Below, piece after piece: positions 46,959 to 54,744 of a DNA stretch of 64,000 nt. Numbering within the stretch: position 1 is the stretch's first letter; every line of letters begins with the position of its first letter. The translations under genes and the position numbers were made by a program. Where the stretch lies: positions 1-64,000 of the IMG/VR virus record IMGVR_UViG_3300035670_000099. One strand, written 5' to 3'. A model generated the notes under the pieces. That model ran no database searches and was not told the origin of the DNA. It saw only the letters and a list, made by a program, of their open reading frames with translations. Source of the DNA: a virus.

Positions 46959-47366
46959 ATGAAAGCTATTTGGAATAAAAATATTAATATTTCTCCTAAA
47001 ACTGCTACTTATACTTGGAGTGCAAATTACGCTCCTATTGTTCATGAAGGCGGTACAAGAAAGGATGGGAGTGATTTTCCTGCTCGTCCCTGGGTTTGGA
47101 AAACCGTAGGATTAAATGGACAGGAAAGACGTTATGATATTGTACAAGATTTCAATGATAAAATACGTACAGCGAATAGTTTCGATCAATTGTTTGAGGA
47201 CATTGCAAATAAACTTGATAGTGAATTTAGGAAGACTATAGAAGCTGAAATATTTACATGGGATGCAGCGACAAAAAGGAAAAATGGCATCACAGTTACG
47301 TCTCCAAGAGATATTGTTGATTTAGGATTTTTAAGAAACTCTCAATCTAAGTCTATACAGCCATGA
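46959..47366 (+). CDS. HK97 gp10-like tail completion protein
   Basis: The signature YAPIVHEGGTRKDGSDFPAR followed by PWVWK matches gp10-type proteins (Y-A-x-VH-G and P-A-RP). They complete the head-tail joint. The C-terminal segment TSPRDIVDLGFLRNSQS is seen in relatives. The next gene overlaps by four bases. Confidence 0.72.
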   Translation: MKAIWNKNINISPKTATYTWSANYAPIVHEGGTRKDGSDFPARPWVWKTVGLNGQERRYDIVQDFNDKIRTANSFDQLFEDIANKLDSEFRKTIEAEIFTWDAATKRKNGITVTSPRDIVDLGFLRNSQSKSIQP

Positions 47367-47737
47367 ATGTAGCTGAATTAAACACACAACTAAGAACGCT
47401 ATTAAGCACAGAGTTAGGAGTATACAGCAATGGTACTCCTAGTATTTGGGTGTATGGTTCAACAAGCAGTCCACCATCTGTAAGTAATGGACTGGAGTGT
47501 TTAATACGTCAGAATCCGATTGGATATGCCGGCGGATCTAGTGCTGGGCAAAGATATAAACCGCAGCAGTGGGAGATAATTCTTAAGAACTGGAAGCGAG
47601 ATTCTAATTTAATAAAAGCAATATCTAAAATAGAGCAACGTTATTGTGTTATGTCTTTGACACACATACCATTTAGCAATGAATTTATAGAACAGGCAAC
47701 TATTTTTATTAAAGATCCAATTTTCATTAACACTTAG
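47363..47737 (+). CDS. Tail terminator/completion-like protein, 124 aa
   Basis: MNVAELNTQLRTLLSTELGV, then QQWEIILKNWKRDSNLIKAI and a C-terminal strand pattern, resemble short tail-completion proteins (gpU-like fold) that cap the tail tube. The overlap with the preceding gene and position before the tube genes support this; sequence similarity alone is weak. Confidence 0.5.
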   Translation: MNVAELNTQLRTLLSTELGVYSNGTPSIWVYGSTSSPPSVSNGLECLIRQNPIGYAGGSSAGQRYKPQQWEIILKNWKRDSNLIKAISKIEQRYCVMSLTHIPFSNEFIEQATIFIKDPIFINT

Positions 47738-47775
47738 TCTTGGCAACTATTAAGAAAGAAATATAGGGGATTTAT

Positions 47776-48756
47776 ATGCCTTTAGCAACTAGTTCTTTAA
47801 TATTACAGAATACAAGCTTAGATTTGATTTTATTACCACTTGATGCAAATTATGGTGTACCTAGTCGTACAGTTTCTTTTGCTACTTTAGCGTTGCAAGC
47901 AAACGAAAATATTGGAGATACCTCTATTAGTGTTTTATCAAGCACTACAGATACTCCTGTTTTTTTGCGCCAAGGAACTTCTTTATCATTTAGTGGTAGT
48001 ACTGCCGCTCCATTTAGGAGGCAAGTAATTGTCAATGAAGACAAAGTTGTTGGGACATCAGCTACTACTTTAAGTGTGACTCCTTTGTTGCGTCCTCTCG
48101 TTTCTGGAAGCGATCCAATAGGAATAGCAATTGTTCCTTTTGTGTCTAATCACGCTAATTTAGTGATTGAGTGTAATACGAGTAATGGTTCGCCAACTAT
48201 TACTACTACTAACTCTTTTGCCGACGTTGAAGTTGGTGATTTTGTTACTGGCGCTGGAGGCACTGGAATACCAGCCAATGCGTATGTTGTGTCAAAAGCA
48301 AGTAATACGTCTTTAACTATTAGCGCAAATGTTACTGCTGATGGCACCGGCGTAAATTTAACTTTTATTTCTCGTATTACTCCAACACCATTAACTGGTA
48401 TCCAAACGCTTGATTTAAATAATCAAGAAACTCAAGTTGATACTACTCACTTTGCCTCTGGCGCTGGAACTGAAGCTGCAATTGTTAGATTTAATAGAAG
48501 TTACTCAGCATCTGGCATTGCGTTAATTGGTGATGAAGCGCTAGAAAGAATTGTAAAAAGAGTAGCTGGTTTTGATAATGCTTTCTTAGGCAGAGAAGTA
48601 TATGCTGTTTCAACCACTTCGGATGGTGAATCTATCCATGGTGTTGCAAAAATTATGGCATTAAACTTGCCTGCCAACCAAAACGAAGTTAAGAAATACT
48701 CTTTTACTCTTATGTATCAAGGCAATGCTGCTTGGGTACAACCTTACTCTTATTAG
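47776..48756 (+). CDS. Major tail (tube) protein, paralogue 1, with inserted domain
   Basis: The core is shared with the next two genes: IQTLDLNNQETQVDTTHFAS, then AAIVRFNRSYSASGIALIGD and NLPANQNEVKKYSFTLMYQG. Between residues about 125 and 210 it carries an extra beta-rich domain (IECNTSNGSPTITTTNSFAD) absent from the others, perhaps exposed on the tail surface. AGGGGATTTAT precedes the ATG. Tube proteins stack as hexameric rings. Confidence 0.78.
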   Translation: MPLATSSLILQNTSLDLILLPLDANYGVPSRTVSFATLALQANENIGDTSISVLSSTTDTPVFLRQGTSLSFSGSTAAPFRRQVIVNEDKVVGTSATTLSVTPLLRPLVSGSDPIGIAIVPFVSNHANLVIECNTSNGSPTITTTNSFADVEVGDFVTGAGGTGIPANAYVVSKASNTSLTISANVTADGTGVNLTFISRITPTPLTGIQTLDLNNQETQVDTTHFASGAGTEAAIVRFNRSYSASGIALIGDEALERIVKRVAGFDNAFLGREVYAVSTTSDGESIHGVAKIMALNLPANQNEVKKYSFTLMYQGNAAWVQPYSY

Positions 48757-48767
48757 GAGAATGAATC

Positions 48768-49553
48768 ATGCCTTTAGCTACCGCGTCTCAGATTTTACAG
48801 TCTTTTTCTCTCGAGATGATGCTTTTGCCATTAGATACTTTTGGTGCTGCCAATAGATCTTCTACTGGGTATCCTTCTGCAACTATTACCACAACTGGTG
48901 CTGCTGTAGGCGCTACTTCTTTAAGCATAAGTGCTAGTTCTAGTATTGGCTCTTCAACAAGCTTTGCTATTAATGCTGGAACAGCTTTATCTTTTGCCCC
49001 TGCTAGTAATATAAAGTCTAGACAACAAGTTGTAGTAACTCAAGATGTTCAAAGTCTTACAACTTCATCTACGTCAGTTTCTATTTCTCCATTACTTCGC
49101 CCAATAGCAGCCTCATCAACTGCTACTTTAATTTATCAAACAGACGCTAATATTAGTGCTGGCGCTACAAAGCTATTGCCATTAAGTGGTATTCAAACAA
49201 TGGACTTGAACAATCAAGAAACTCAAGTTGATACTACTCACTTTGGCTCTGGCGCTGGCACTGAAGCTGCAATTGTTAGATTCAATAGAAGTTATTCTGT
49301 ATCTGGAATTGCATTAATTGGTGATGAATGTTTAGAAACTGTTGTTAAAAGAGCAGCTGGTTTTGATAACGCTAGACTTGGCAGAGAAGTGTATGCAATT
49401 ACAACAATGCCTGATGGAGAAAGAATTGCTGGTGTTGCAAAAATCATGGCATTGAACTTGCCTGCCAACCAAAACGAAGTTAAGAAATACTCTTTCACAT
49501 TGATGTATCAAGGTTCTATTTACGAATGGACTGCTCCTTACTCTAATTTTTAG
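48768..49553 (+). CDS. Major tail (tube) protein, paralogue 2
   Basis: It is closely similar to paralogue 1 in the first 30 residues (MPLATASQILQSFSLEMMLL) and the last 130 (IQTMDLNNQETQVDTTHFGS through KIMALNLPANQNEVKKY) but lacks the insert. The ribosome-binding site is TTAGGAGAATGAATC. This basic form may be the true tube subunit. Confidence 0.78.
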   Translation: MPLATASQILQSFSLEMMLLPLDTFGAANRSSTGYPSATITTTGAAVGATSLSISASSSIGSSTSFAINAGTALSFAPASNIKSRQQVVVTQDVQSLTTSSTSVSISPLLRPIAASSTATLIYQTDANISAGATKLLPLSGIQTMDLNNQETQVDTTHFGSGAGTEAAIVRFNRSYSVSGIALIGDECLETVVKRAAGFDNARLGREVYAITTMPDGERIAGVAKIMALNLPANQNEVKKYSFTLMYQGSIYEWTAPYSNF

Positions 49554-49581
49554 TATGGCTTACTAAAAGCTAGGGGGATAA

Positions 49582-50310
49582 ATGGCTTCTACTTCGCAAC
49601 CACTAAGAAGTTGCTGCTTAGAAATATTGCTGCTTGACGTTAATTCTGATGGCAGCACTATTACTGATTTGTTTAAGACAGAAATAGAAGTAGTAGAGAC
49701 GGCAAACATCTCTGCTACTTCTGTTAAACTGCGCAGTTATACTGATGTATTCTTACCTGCTGGCACTTCTCTATCTTTTGTTAATCCAGACGCTGACGGC
49801 ATAAATACATACAGAAAGCAAATTATATTAACAGAAGACACAACGATAGAAGAATTTACTACAACTGTTAAAATCTATCCTTTACCTTATTCTTTGCGGC
49901 AGGGTGACATAGCAGAAGCCATAGAAGGAATTTTGCCATTATTTGGATTGCAAACAATTGATTTATCTTCCCAAGAAACTCAAGTAGAAACAACAAATTT
50001 TCGCTCTGGAAAAGGCGTAAATAATGCTTTTGTAAGATTAGCTAAAACATGTAATGTCACTGGCATAGCATTGGCAGGAGATAGAGCATTAGAAACTATA
50101 GTAAAACCAGTTGGTATTTTCTCTAGTGAACTATTTGGCAGGGATGTATATGTAGCTGTTACAATGCCAAATGGCGAGCGATTTGAAGGTATAGCTAAAA
50201 TAGGATCTATGGCATTACCAGCTAATCAAAATGATGTCCAAAAATTCAGCTTTACTTTACTATTCCAAGGTGAAGATTTTGTTTGGCATCCTCCCTTCAT
50301 TTTTAGTTAA
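49582..50310 (+). CDS. Major tail (tube) protein, paralogue 3 (diverged)
   Basis: Similar architecture but diverged: LFGLQTIDLSSQETQVETTN, then FVRLAKTCNVTGIALAGDRA and KIGSMALPANQNDVQKFSFT. The N-terminal half differs (residues 1-110). It may form a tube-tip or terminal ring rather than the main tube. CTAGGGGGATAA precedes the ATG. Confidence 0.7.
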   Translation: MASTSQPLRSCCLEILLLDVNSDGSTITDLFKTEIEVVETANISATSVKLRSYTDVFLPAGTSLSFVNPDADGINTYRKQIILTEDTTIEEFTTTVKIYPLPYSLRQGDIAEAIEGILPLFGLQTIDLSSQETQVETTNFRSGKGVNNAFVRLAKTCNVTGIALAGDRALETIVKPVGIFSSELFGRDVYVAVTMPNGERFEGIAKIGSMALPANQNDVQKFSFTLLFQGEDFVWHPPFIFS

Positions 50311-50353
50311 TCCATGATATTATTATTGTGCAACTAATTTGGTACAACAATAA

Positions 50354-50596
50354 TTGAAAATACTAACTGATAACACACGAGTGCTAGCAATTCTGGTAAA
50401 CTGTAGACAAAACGGCAATAAATTATTGTGTGGAGCAGCAGTTTTTAAGGGCGGATTATCAGGAAACATAAAAGTATACGATATATCAGATCCCTCTGTC
50501 TCGTTTACTATCAAAGTCCCGGAGTCAGTTGCTTTAGTTGCTACAACAGAAACATTTGCTGATTACTACGATTCGTTTGAACTATTATTGGTGTAA
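50354..50596 (+). CDS. Hypothetical tail-region protein, 80 aa, TTG start
   Basis: MKILTDNTRVLAILVNCRQN with strand-like hydrophobic segments. The TTG at 50354 follows an AT-rich hairpin-like stretch (ATTATTGT/ACAATAAT at 50322-50354); the ribosome-binding site is poor, so the start is uncertain. It lies between the tube genes and the chaperone. Function unknown. Confidence 0.5.
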   Translation: MKILTDNTRVLAILVNCRQNGNKLLCGAAVFKGGLSGNIKVYDISDPSVSFTIKVPESVALVATTETFADYYDSFELLLV

Positions 50597-50601
50597 TAAA
50601 C

Positions 50602-51366
50602 ATGCTGCCATTAATTCAAAAAAAAAGTTTACCAGAAATCATCAAAGTCGGAACTGATGAATCTGGATATTTGTATTTAGCTAAAACAAAATCTATCACA
50701 GTTGGGGAGAGGCAAGAACTATCTGAACACGAAAGAAAGCGTGGACAAGGTAGCGTAATGGCATCAAATCTAATTAACAAAATTGCCAAAGAAAAAAGCA
50801 TCAGCACAGTTGAAGCACGTAATCTACTTGGTGGTATTGATAACTTAGATAATAGTCAAATTGTGGAAGAATATGCCAAAGAATTTTACGATTTGTCTAC
50901 ATTTATTGGCTCTGCTGACTTAGATATTAAAGTTGCTGTAGCGCATATCATTATTAAGAATAGAGTTGCTTACCCAATCAAAGTTGCTGTAGATGGCAAC
51001 ATAAATGACAAGAAGTTAACAGTTGAACCATTAACAGTTAATTTAACACATAGGCAAGGCATTAGAATAGGCAGTAGCTACATTATTGCTGAAGGAAATT
51101 ATGAAATAGATAACACGTTGATTAAAACGCAGCCATTACCAGCTTCTATTAAAGCAGGCAGCGTTGGATTTTTGTCATCCAATTATTTCTATGTGCTTGG
51201 AAGTTCTGAGTGGACATTAGAAATGACTAAGCAGCTAGATGAAATTCTTATTAACGATATTTATGACTTTTTCCAAAATGAATCTAACAGATGGGAATCT
51301 GTAGAGACAGTTGTACAAGATGAGCCGGGGGAGGACAAGACTCAACTAGCGTTACCGATGGAATAG
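50602..51366 (+). CDS. Tail assembly chaperone, short (G-like) product
   Basis: A 254-residue, mostly helical protein (MLPLIQKKSLPEIIKVGTDE; LTHRQGIRIGSSYIIAEGNY) in the place of lambda gpG, between tube genes and the tape measure. It ends VVQDEPGEDKTQLALPME. Near the end it carries a GGGGG slippery run (51327-51331) and overlaps, in the -1 frame, a second long frame, as expected for a G/GT frameshift pair. Confidence 0.7.
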   Translation: MLPLIQKKSLPEIIKVGTDESGYLYLAKTKSITVGERQELSEHERKRGQGSVMASNLINKIAKEKSISTVEARNLLGGIDNLDNSQIVEEYAKEFYDLSTFIGSADLDIKVAVAHIIIKNRVAYPIKVAVDGNINDKKLTVEPLTVNLTHRQGIRIGSSYIIAEGNYEIDNTLIKTQPLPASIKAGSVGFLSSNYFYVLGSSEWTLEMTKQLDEILINDIYDFFQNESNRWESVETVVQDEPGEDKTQLALPME

Positions 51367-51737
51367 ATTGGAAAAAACTGTATTGGCGTATTCAATCTTA
51401 TCAAATCAAAGATAGAAGATTTAGTGACTGGGAAACTTATTTGCAGCAGCCAGATTATGTAGTATTTGAATGTATTACTGAGATGGAATCTTTACGCATG
51501 GCTCAGTCAAACATTGACTCTAGAGTTCATGCAATTGGCTGGGCTGGACTATTCAATGGATTTAAAGGAAAGGAAGATCCATCTATTGATTACACTGAAT
51601 TGCTGCCTTTTCCAAATCAAGCCCACAATCCAAAATGCAAATTGAGTGATGTCACAAAAGCGATTATTAACGAAGCTATACGTAAAAAAGATTTACCATT
51701 GATTTCGTTGACTAGCTTAGCTCTACTGTTAAATTAA
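51324..51737 (+). CDS. Tail assembly chaperone, frameshift extension (T-like)
   Basis: The -1 frame is open from 51324, immediately after a TGA at 51321-51323, to a stop at 51737, and encodes DGIDWKKLYWRIQSYQIKDR, then ESLRMAQSNIDSRVHAIGWA. It has no good start codon of its own. Slippage on CCG GGG GAG (51325-51333) joins it to the preceding gene, giving a fused product of about 378 residues. It matches the lambda gpGT arrangement. The fusion is predicted, not shown. Confidence 0.72.
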   Translation, partial: AGGGQDSTSVTDGIDWKKLYWRIQSYQIKDRRFSDWETYLQQPDYVVFECITEMESLRMAQSNIDSRVHAIGWAGLFNGFKGKEDPSIDYTELLPFPNQAHNPKCKLSDVTKAIINEAIRKKDLPLISLTSLALLLN

Positions 51738-51767
51738 AAAGCACTGCTGATAAATGCAGTGCTTTTT
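51736..51767. terminator. Strong bidirectional terminator
   Basis: AAAAAGCACTGC and GCAGTGCTTTTT form a 12-base stem around TGATAAAT. It closes the plus-strand tail operon and also stops minus-strand transcripts from the right. Confidence 0.9.
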
Positions 51768-51771
51768 AGTG

Positions 51772-51930
51772 TTATATAATTATTGCTCCAAACATTAATG
51801 CCGCCGATTCTAAGGACGATTCAATTGTTAGCTTTTTGCCATCGCTGGCGTAGATTTTTCCACCAACACTCCTGACATAATCAATGAAAGCATTCAGGCT
51901 TTCTTTGTGTTCAAATATAACCTGAGTCAT
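51772..51930 (-). CDS. Small protein, 52 aa
   Basis: MTQVIFEHKESLNAFIDYVR, then SVGGKIYASDGKKLTIESSL, ending MFGAIII. The start overlaps the stop of the upstream gene as TAATG, and a terminator follows directly, so it is the last gene of the minus-strand unit. It is coding-like and I recognise no family. Confidence 0.6.
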   Translation of the reverse strand: MTQVIFEHKESLNAFIDYVRSVGGKIYASDGKKLTIESSLESAALMFGAIII

Positions 51931-52295
51931 TAGTCATTTGATGCCCATTGCAAGAAATTATAGAATTCTAACGCCCACTCTAGAAAGTTGTAAACAACGT
52001 TTCTAACAGCTTCCTGATTGCTTCTTTGCTCAGGAGATAATGTCTCTCCCCCAAAGAAAGAAAGAGTCTCCTCAGAGAAATTTTGCCATGGTGAGATGGC
52101 GTGATCGAATTCCTTGTCAGAATCAATGCCAATTTTGACGTTTTGCTTGATTTGTTCAACTATCAAGCTATCCAAATCGGACGTTAATTCGGCAAATTGT
52201 TCCTCTTCAGTATATCTTTGCCACAAATTGAAATCATCTGATTTAATTATCTCTCCAAAATCAAATGAATCGTACTCAGTGACTACTTCAATCAT
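51930..52295 (-). CDS. Hypothetical acidic protein, 121 aa
   Basis: The ATG at 52295 (MIEVVTEYDSFDFGEIIKSD) is preceded by AAAGGAGGG, so the longer frame to 52340 is rejected. Acidic helices (SLIVEQIKQNVKIGIDSDKE) and an aromatic tail (FLEWALEFYNFLQWASND) are seen; no family recognised. Translation is coupled with both neighbours. Confidence 0.62.
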   Translation of the reverse strand: MIEVVTEYDSFDFGEIIKSDDFNLWQRYTEEEQFAELTSDLDSLIVEQIKQNVKIGIDSDKEFDHAISPWQNFSEETLSFFGGETLSPEQRSNQEAVRNVVYNFLEWALEFYNFLQWASND

Positions 52296-52665
52296 ACAAT
52301 TTCCCTCCTTTGTTTGTTCTCTTTGTACGATTTGTTTCAATTATCTCACCATCATGAAGCACTACTAAACATGCTTCATCTGTTGAGTATATGGTTTTGC
52401 CCCCAGTGGCAGGGCATAACAACAACACAAGAATATCAGTGCTGTTGTCTTTGGCTGGGATAATTTCATTGTCCACTAGCTCAACTTCTCCTTGTGTCCA
52501 GCCGACTCCATCAGGGAGAACTCCCTTGGGAACAAAGTCGTCGTACCCATGATACGAAACTTGAATTTCTGGCGATACATTGATGTCCGTCCCTTGACAT
52601 TTGCCATCCAGCGTTTGTATGCCGGCAAATTTAATTCCAAACTCATCGATAGTGTATGTATTCAT
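52288..52665 (-). CDS. Hypothetical protein, 125 aa
   Basis: MNTYTIDEFGIKFAGIQTLD is followed by VPKGVLPDGVGWTQGEVELV and a hydrophobic ILVLLLCPATGG stretch; the tail is basic (TNRTKRTNKGGKL). AGGAGGAAGAGG precedes the ATG. No family recognised. Confidence 0.6.
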   Translation of the reverse strand: MNTYTIDEFGIKFAGIQTLDGKCQGTDINVSPEIQVSYHGYDDFVPKGVLPDGVGWTQGEVELVDNEIIPAKDNSTDILVLLLCPATGGKTIYSTDEACLVVLHDGEIIETNRTKRTNKGGKLYD

Positions 52666-52865
52666 TCCTCTTCCTCCTTCAATATTGTTTGTGCTACCAT
52701 TAGCAGCGAATATGCTTGCTGCTGAATTTCTTGTTCATCTGTAAACAGATATTTACAGTATGCGTAGGCAAGTGAGCCACCTTGCTCACTGCTTACATCA
52801 ATTCCTTGCTCTTTAGCAAAGCTAACGAATAGATATATATCTTCCAAGTTCATGCCAAAATTCAA
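52662..52865 (-). CDS. Hypothetical protein, 67 aa
   Basis: MNFGMNLEDIYLFVSFAKEQ, then LAYAYCKYLFTDEQEIQQQA and a run of glutamates at the end. A second ATG at residue 5 is possible. It is the first gene behind the promoter at 52881-52909. No family recognised. Confidence 0.55.
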   Translation of the reverse strand: MNFGMNLEDIYLFVSFAKEQGIDVSSEQGGSLAYAYCKYLFTDEQEIQQQAYSLLMVAQTILKEEEE

Positions 52866-52880
52866 AACTCAATCCATCTA

Positions 52881-52909
52881 ATAGTAGATGATTTTCAGGA
52901 TAATGTCAA
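52881..52909 (-). promoter_or_regulatory. Sigma70-type promoter
   Basis: On the minus strand: TTGACA, 17 bases, TACTAT, 15 bases before the 67-residue gene, driving four small genes. Confidence 0.75.
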
Positions 52910-52918
52910 TAGATTATC

Positions 52919-53233
52919 TTATTTTTTCTTATGCAATTGCTTATAATTACGCTGTAGCATTTTAGTGAAAGCTGGAGTATTTTTATTTTTCCAGACTGGA
53001 TTATCTTTATTAGTTAACCAATTAGTAGTAGAGTGGCATATATTTTTATGACAGTATTTGCATACGGGGAAGATGTTAATTCCGTATCTGTCTCCTGACT
53101 TTCTATAGCTAGAATGATGTATTTCTTGACTGTCATTGATTTTGCAGCAACAACACTTACCACCAACATTGCTATGCGCTATTGCTGCTTTCTTTTTATA
53201 CTTCTTTAGATTGCCATATCTTTGCTGATACAT
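52919..53233 (-). CDS. HNH endonuclease-like protein, 104 aa
   Basis: A basic, compact HNH-type domain: cysteines in GGKCCCCKIND, then EIHHSSYRKSGDRYGINIFP and VCKYCHKNICHSTTNW. The His pair and zinc cysteines are present. Free-standing HNH proteins act as homing or packaging-linked nucleases. It overlaps the M15 endolysin stop (TAATG), and no intron boundary is seen next to it. Confidence 0.7.
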   Translation of the reverse strand: MYQQRYGNLKKYKKKAAIAHSNVGGKCCCCKINDSQEIHHSSYRKSGDRYGINIFPVCKYCHKNICHSTTNWLTNKDNPVWKNKNTPAFTKMLQRNYKQLHKKK

Positions 53234-53973
53234 TAATAAGGGAATATTACTCTACCACTTGGGCGTATATCAGCATGGAAAAATCCTTTATTTCTTCCCA
53301 TAAATACAGCATCTCCTAGTCCTGTAAAATTGGAGGACAAAAGCACTTGCCAAAGTCTTCTAAAATCACCATTAACTGGTTGCATATCTAATGCTTTGAA
53401 ATAAATATGCTGACTATTCCTAGCACCACCAATAGATTTGTTTACAGCAGGTGGACGATAGCCGGAAGTAATTCTAATTGGTGAGCCAAATTTATCTCTG
53501 ACTTCTCCCCATGTTCTAGCTAATCTGATAGCGTTCGCCACATGCTCCGACGATATAGGAACTCTTGTGCAGTCTTTAGTAGCTTCTCCCCAAGTCAGTG
53601 GAACATTATCAACAATTAATGTATTTGCATACACTATTTTTCCACCTGGCAGCATCATACTTGGTTGACTATCAACTTTGTCTGTTTCACTTGCCGCGCA
53701 TTCTTCTTTATCTTGAAGTTCTAATAGTTCCTTTGCAGTTGTAACACCAAGAAATAGAGGATACTCAAGATTTTTATCAGACTTAAAATCTATAAATGCT
53801 TGCTTGGTGTTGTTCCCAACAATGCCATCTACAGTAATTTTAAGCAAAGATTGAATTTCTTTAACTAATTCTACTGGTAATTCGGAAATATGAATTGCAG
53901 TAGAATTAGTGCTTATGAATTTCTCAAGATTTTGCATGACTGGTAAAGATAATATCAATACCAATCTTAGCAT
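53233..53973 (-). CDS. Endolysin: peptidoglycan-binding domain plus M15 peptidase
   Basis: A PG_binding_1-like helical unit (SELPVELVKEIQSLLKITVD, GIVGNNTKQAFIDFK) at about residues 30-75 precedes an M15_3-type peptidase: GYRPPAVNKSIGGARNSQHI and KALDMQPVNG carry the His/Asp zinc ligands, and GLGDAVFMGRNKGFFHADIR the last His. It cleaves peptide bonds in host cell walls. The first ATG (MLRLVLILSLPVMQN) adds a hydrophobic helix; an ATG at 53937 would remove it. No holin was recognised. Confidence 0.82.
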   Translation of the reverse strand: MLRLVLILSLPVMQNLEKFISTNSTAIHISELPVELVKEIQSLLKITVDGIVGNNTKQAFIDFKSDKNLEYPLFLGVTTAKELLELQDKEECAASETDKVDSQPSMMLPGGKIVYANTLIVDNVPLTWGEATKDCTRVPISSEHVANAIRLARTWGEVRDKFGSPIRITSGYRPPAVNKSIGGARNSQHIYFKALDMQPVNGDFRRLWQVLLSSNFTGLGDAVFMGRNKGFFHADIRPSGRVIFPY

Positions 53974-54609
53974 TTAAGAGTTGGAAAAGCCTATCTTTTT
54001 ATTTGCCCGATTGATTTGACATATCGCTTCCTCTAATTTCTCAGAAGTGCCGTATATGCTATTCCTGTTGTCAAATGTTTGGACATATTTTACAGCAGCA
54101 CGAAATTTGTACTGAAATATTTGCCATGCTTGTTTTGTTCCTGCCGCTCCAAGATTTAAGTTGGCATCACATAAATTCTTGAGTTTTATTGCTTTCTCTC
54201 TAACACCTTCTTCTAAAAGCATTATAGAAGAAATTGGATTGTACGCAAAAATTTCCCACACTAATGCATCATCAATTAATAGATTAATGTATCTTAGCGC
54301 TTTATTACTGTCTTGATAAAATATTTTCCAGACATATTTTATGGCAGTTTCTCCAACAGGAAATGCTTCATAAACTTGTTTAATATCCAAAGCGACACTT
54401 CTAGTTTTTTCGTTGATTGCAAAGACTGATGCAGCAGGAGGAAAATATTCAAAAATCTCCCATACTAATTTGTTTTTTCTCAGCCCCTCGCTGATTATTT
54501 CAGCCTTAATCTTCTCAGAGTCATAAGAGAAGAAATACGGATCTTGTAAATCGATATCTTCCAACAGCTCTTGCAGATTTTTTGTCTTTTCTTTTGTCTT
54601 TCTAGTCAT
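53974..54609 (-). CDS. Protein with four WxIF helical repeats, 211 aa
   Basis: The start is the ATG at 54609 (MTRKTKEKTKNLQELLEDID), since the longer frame would begin within the promoter. Four repeats of about 40 residues carry VWEIFEYFPPAA, VWKIFYQDSNKALRY, VWEIFAYNPISSI and AWQIFQYKFRAAVKY. It looks like an all-helical solenoid. I do not know the family. It is transcribed with the endolysin gene after it (TAAATG junction). Confidence 0.6.
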   Translation of the reverse strand: MTRKTKEKTKNLQELLEDIDLQDPYFFSYDSEKIKAEIISEGLRKNKLVWEIFEYFPPAASVFAINEKTRSVALDIKQVYEAFPVGETAIKYVWKIFYQDSNKALRYINLLIDDALVWEIFAYNPISSIMLLEEGVREKAIKLKNLCDANLNLGAAGTKQAWQIFQYKFRAAVKYVQTFDNRNSIYGTSEKLEEAICQINRANKKIGFSNS

Positions 54610-54635
54610 GCGTTTATATCCAAAACAATTAGCTA

Positions 54636-54664
54636 ATAATACAGCAAAAAACACATAACGTCAA
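54636..54664 (-). promoter_or_regulatory. Sigma70-type promoter of the endolysin unit
   Basis: On the minus strand: TTGACG, 17 bases, TATTAT. It is back to back with the plus-strand promoter at 54691-54719. Confidence 0.75.
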
Positions 54665-54690
54665 TAGTTTTAGGAATAGTGATATATCTA

Positions 54691-54719
54691 TTGACAAAAT
54701 AGCCAAAATGCTTTACTGT
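54691..54719 (+). promoter_or_regulatory. Sigma70-type promoter of the helicase gene
   Basis: TTGACA, 17 bases, TACTGT. Transcription would start near 54726, almost at the first ATG (54724), so an ATG at 54745 is the more likely start, giving a short leader. Confidence 0.75.
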
Positions 54720-54744
54720 TAGAATGTGTAGCTATTTTCCATTT

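Noticed and set aside
52919-53233. HNH gene as part of a group I intron
   Set aside because: No disrupted host gene or intron core around it; it overlaps neighbouring starts and stops as an ordinary operon gene.
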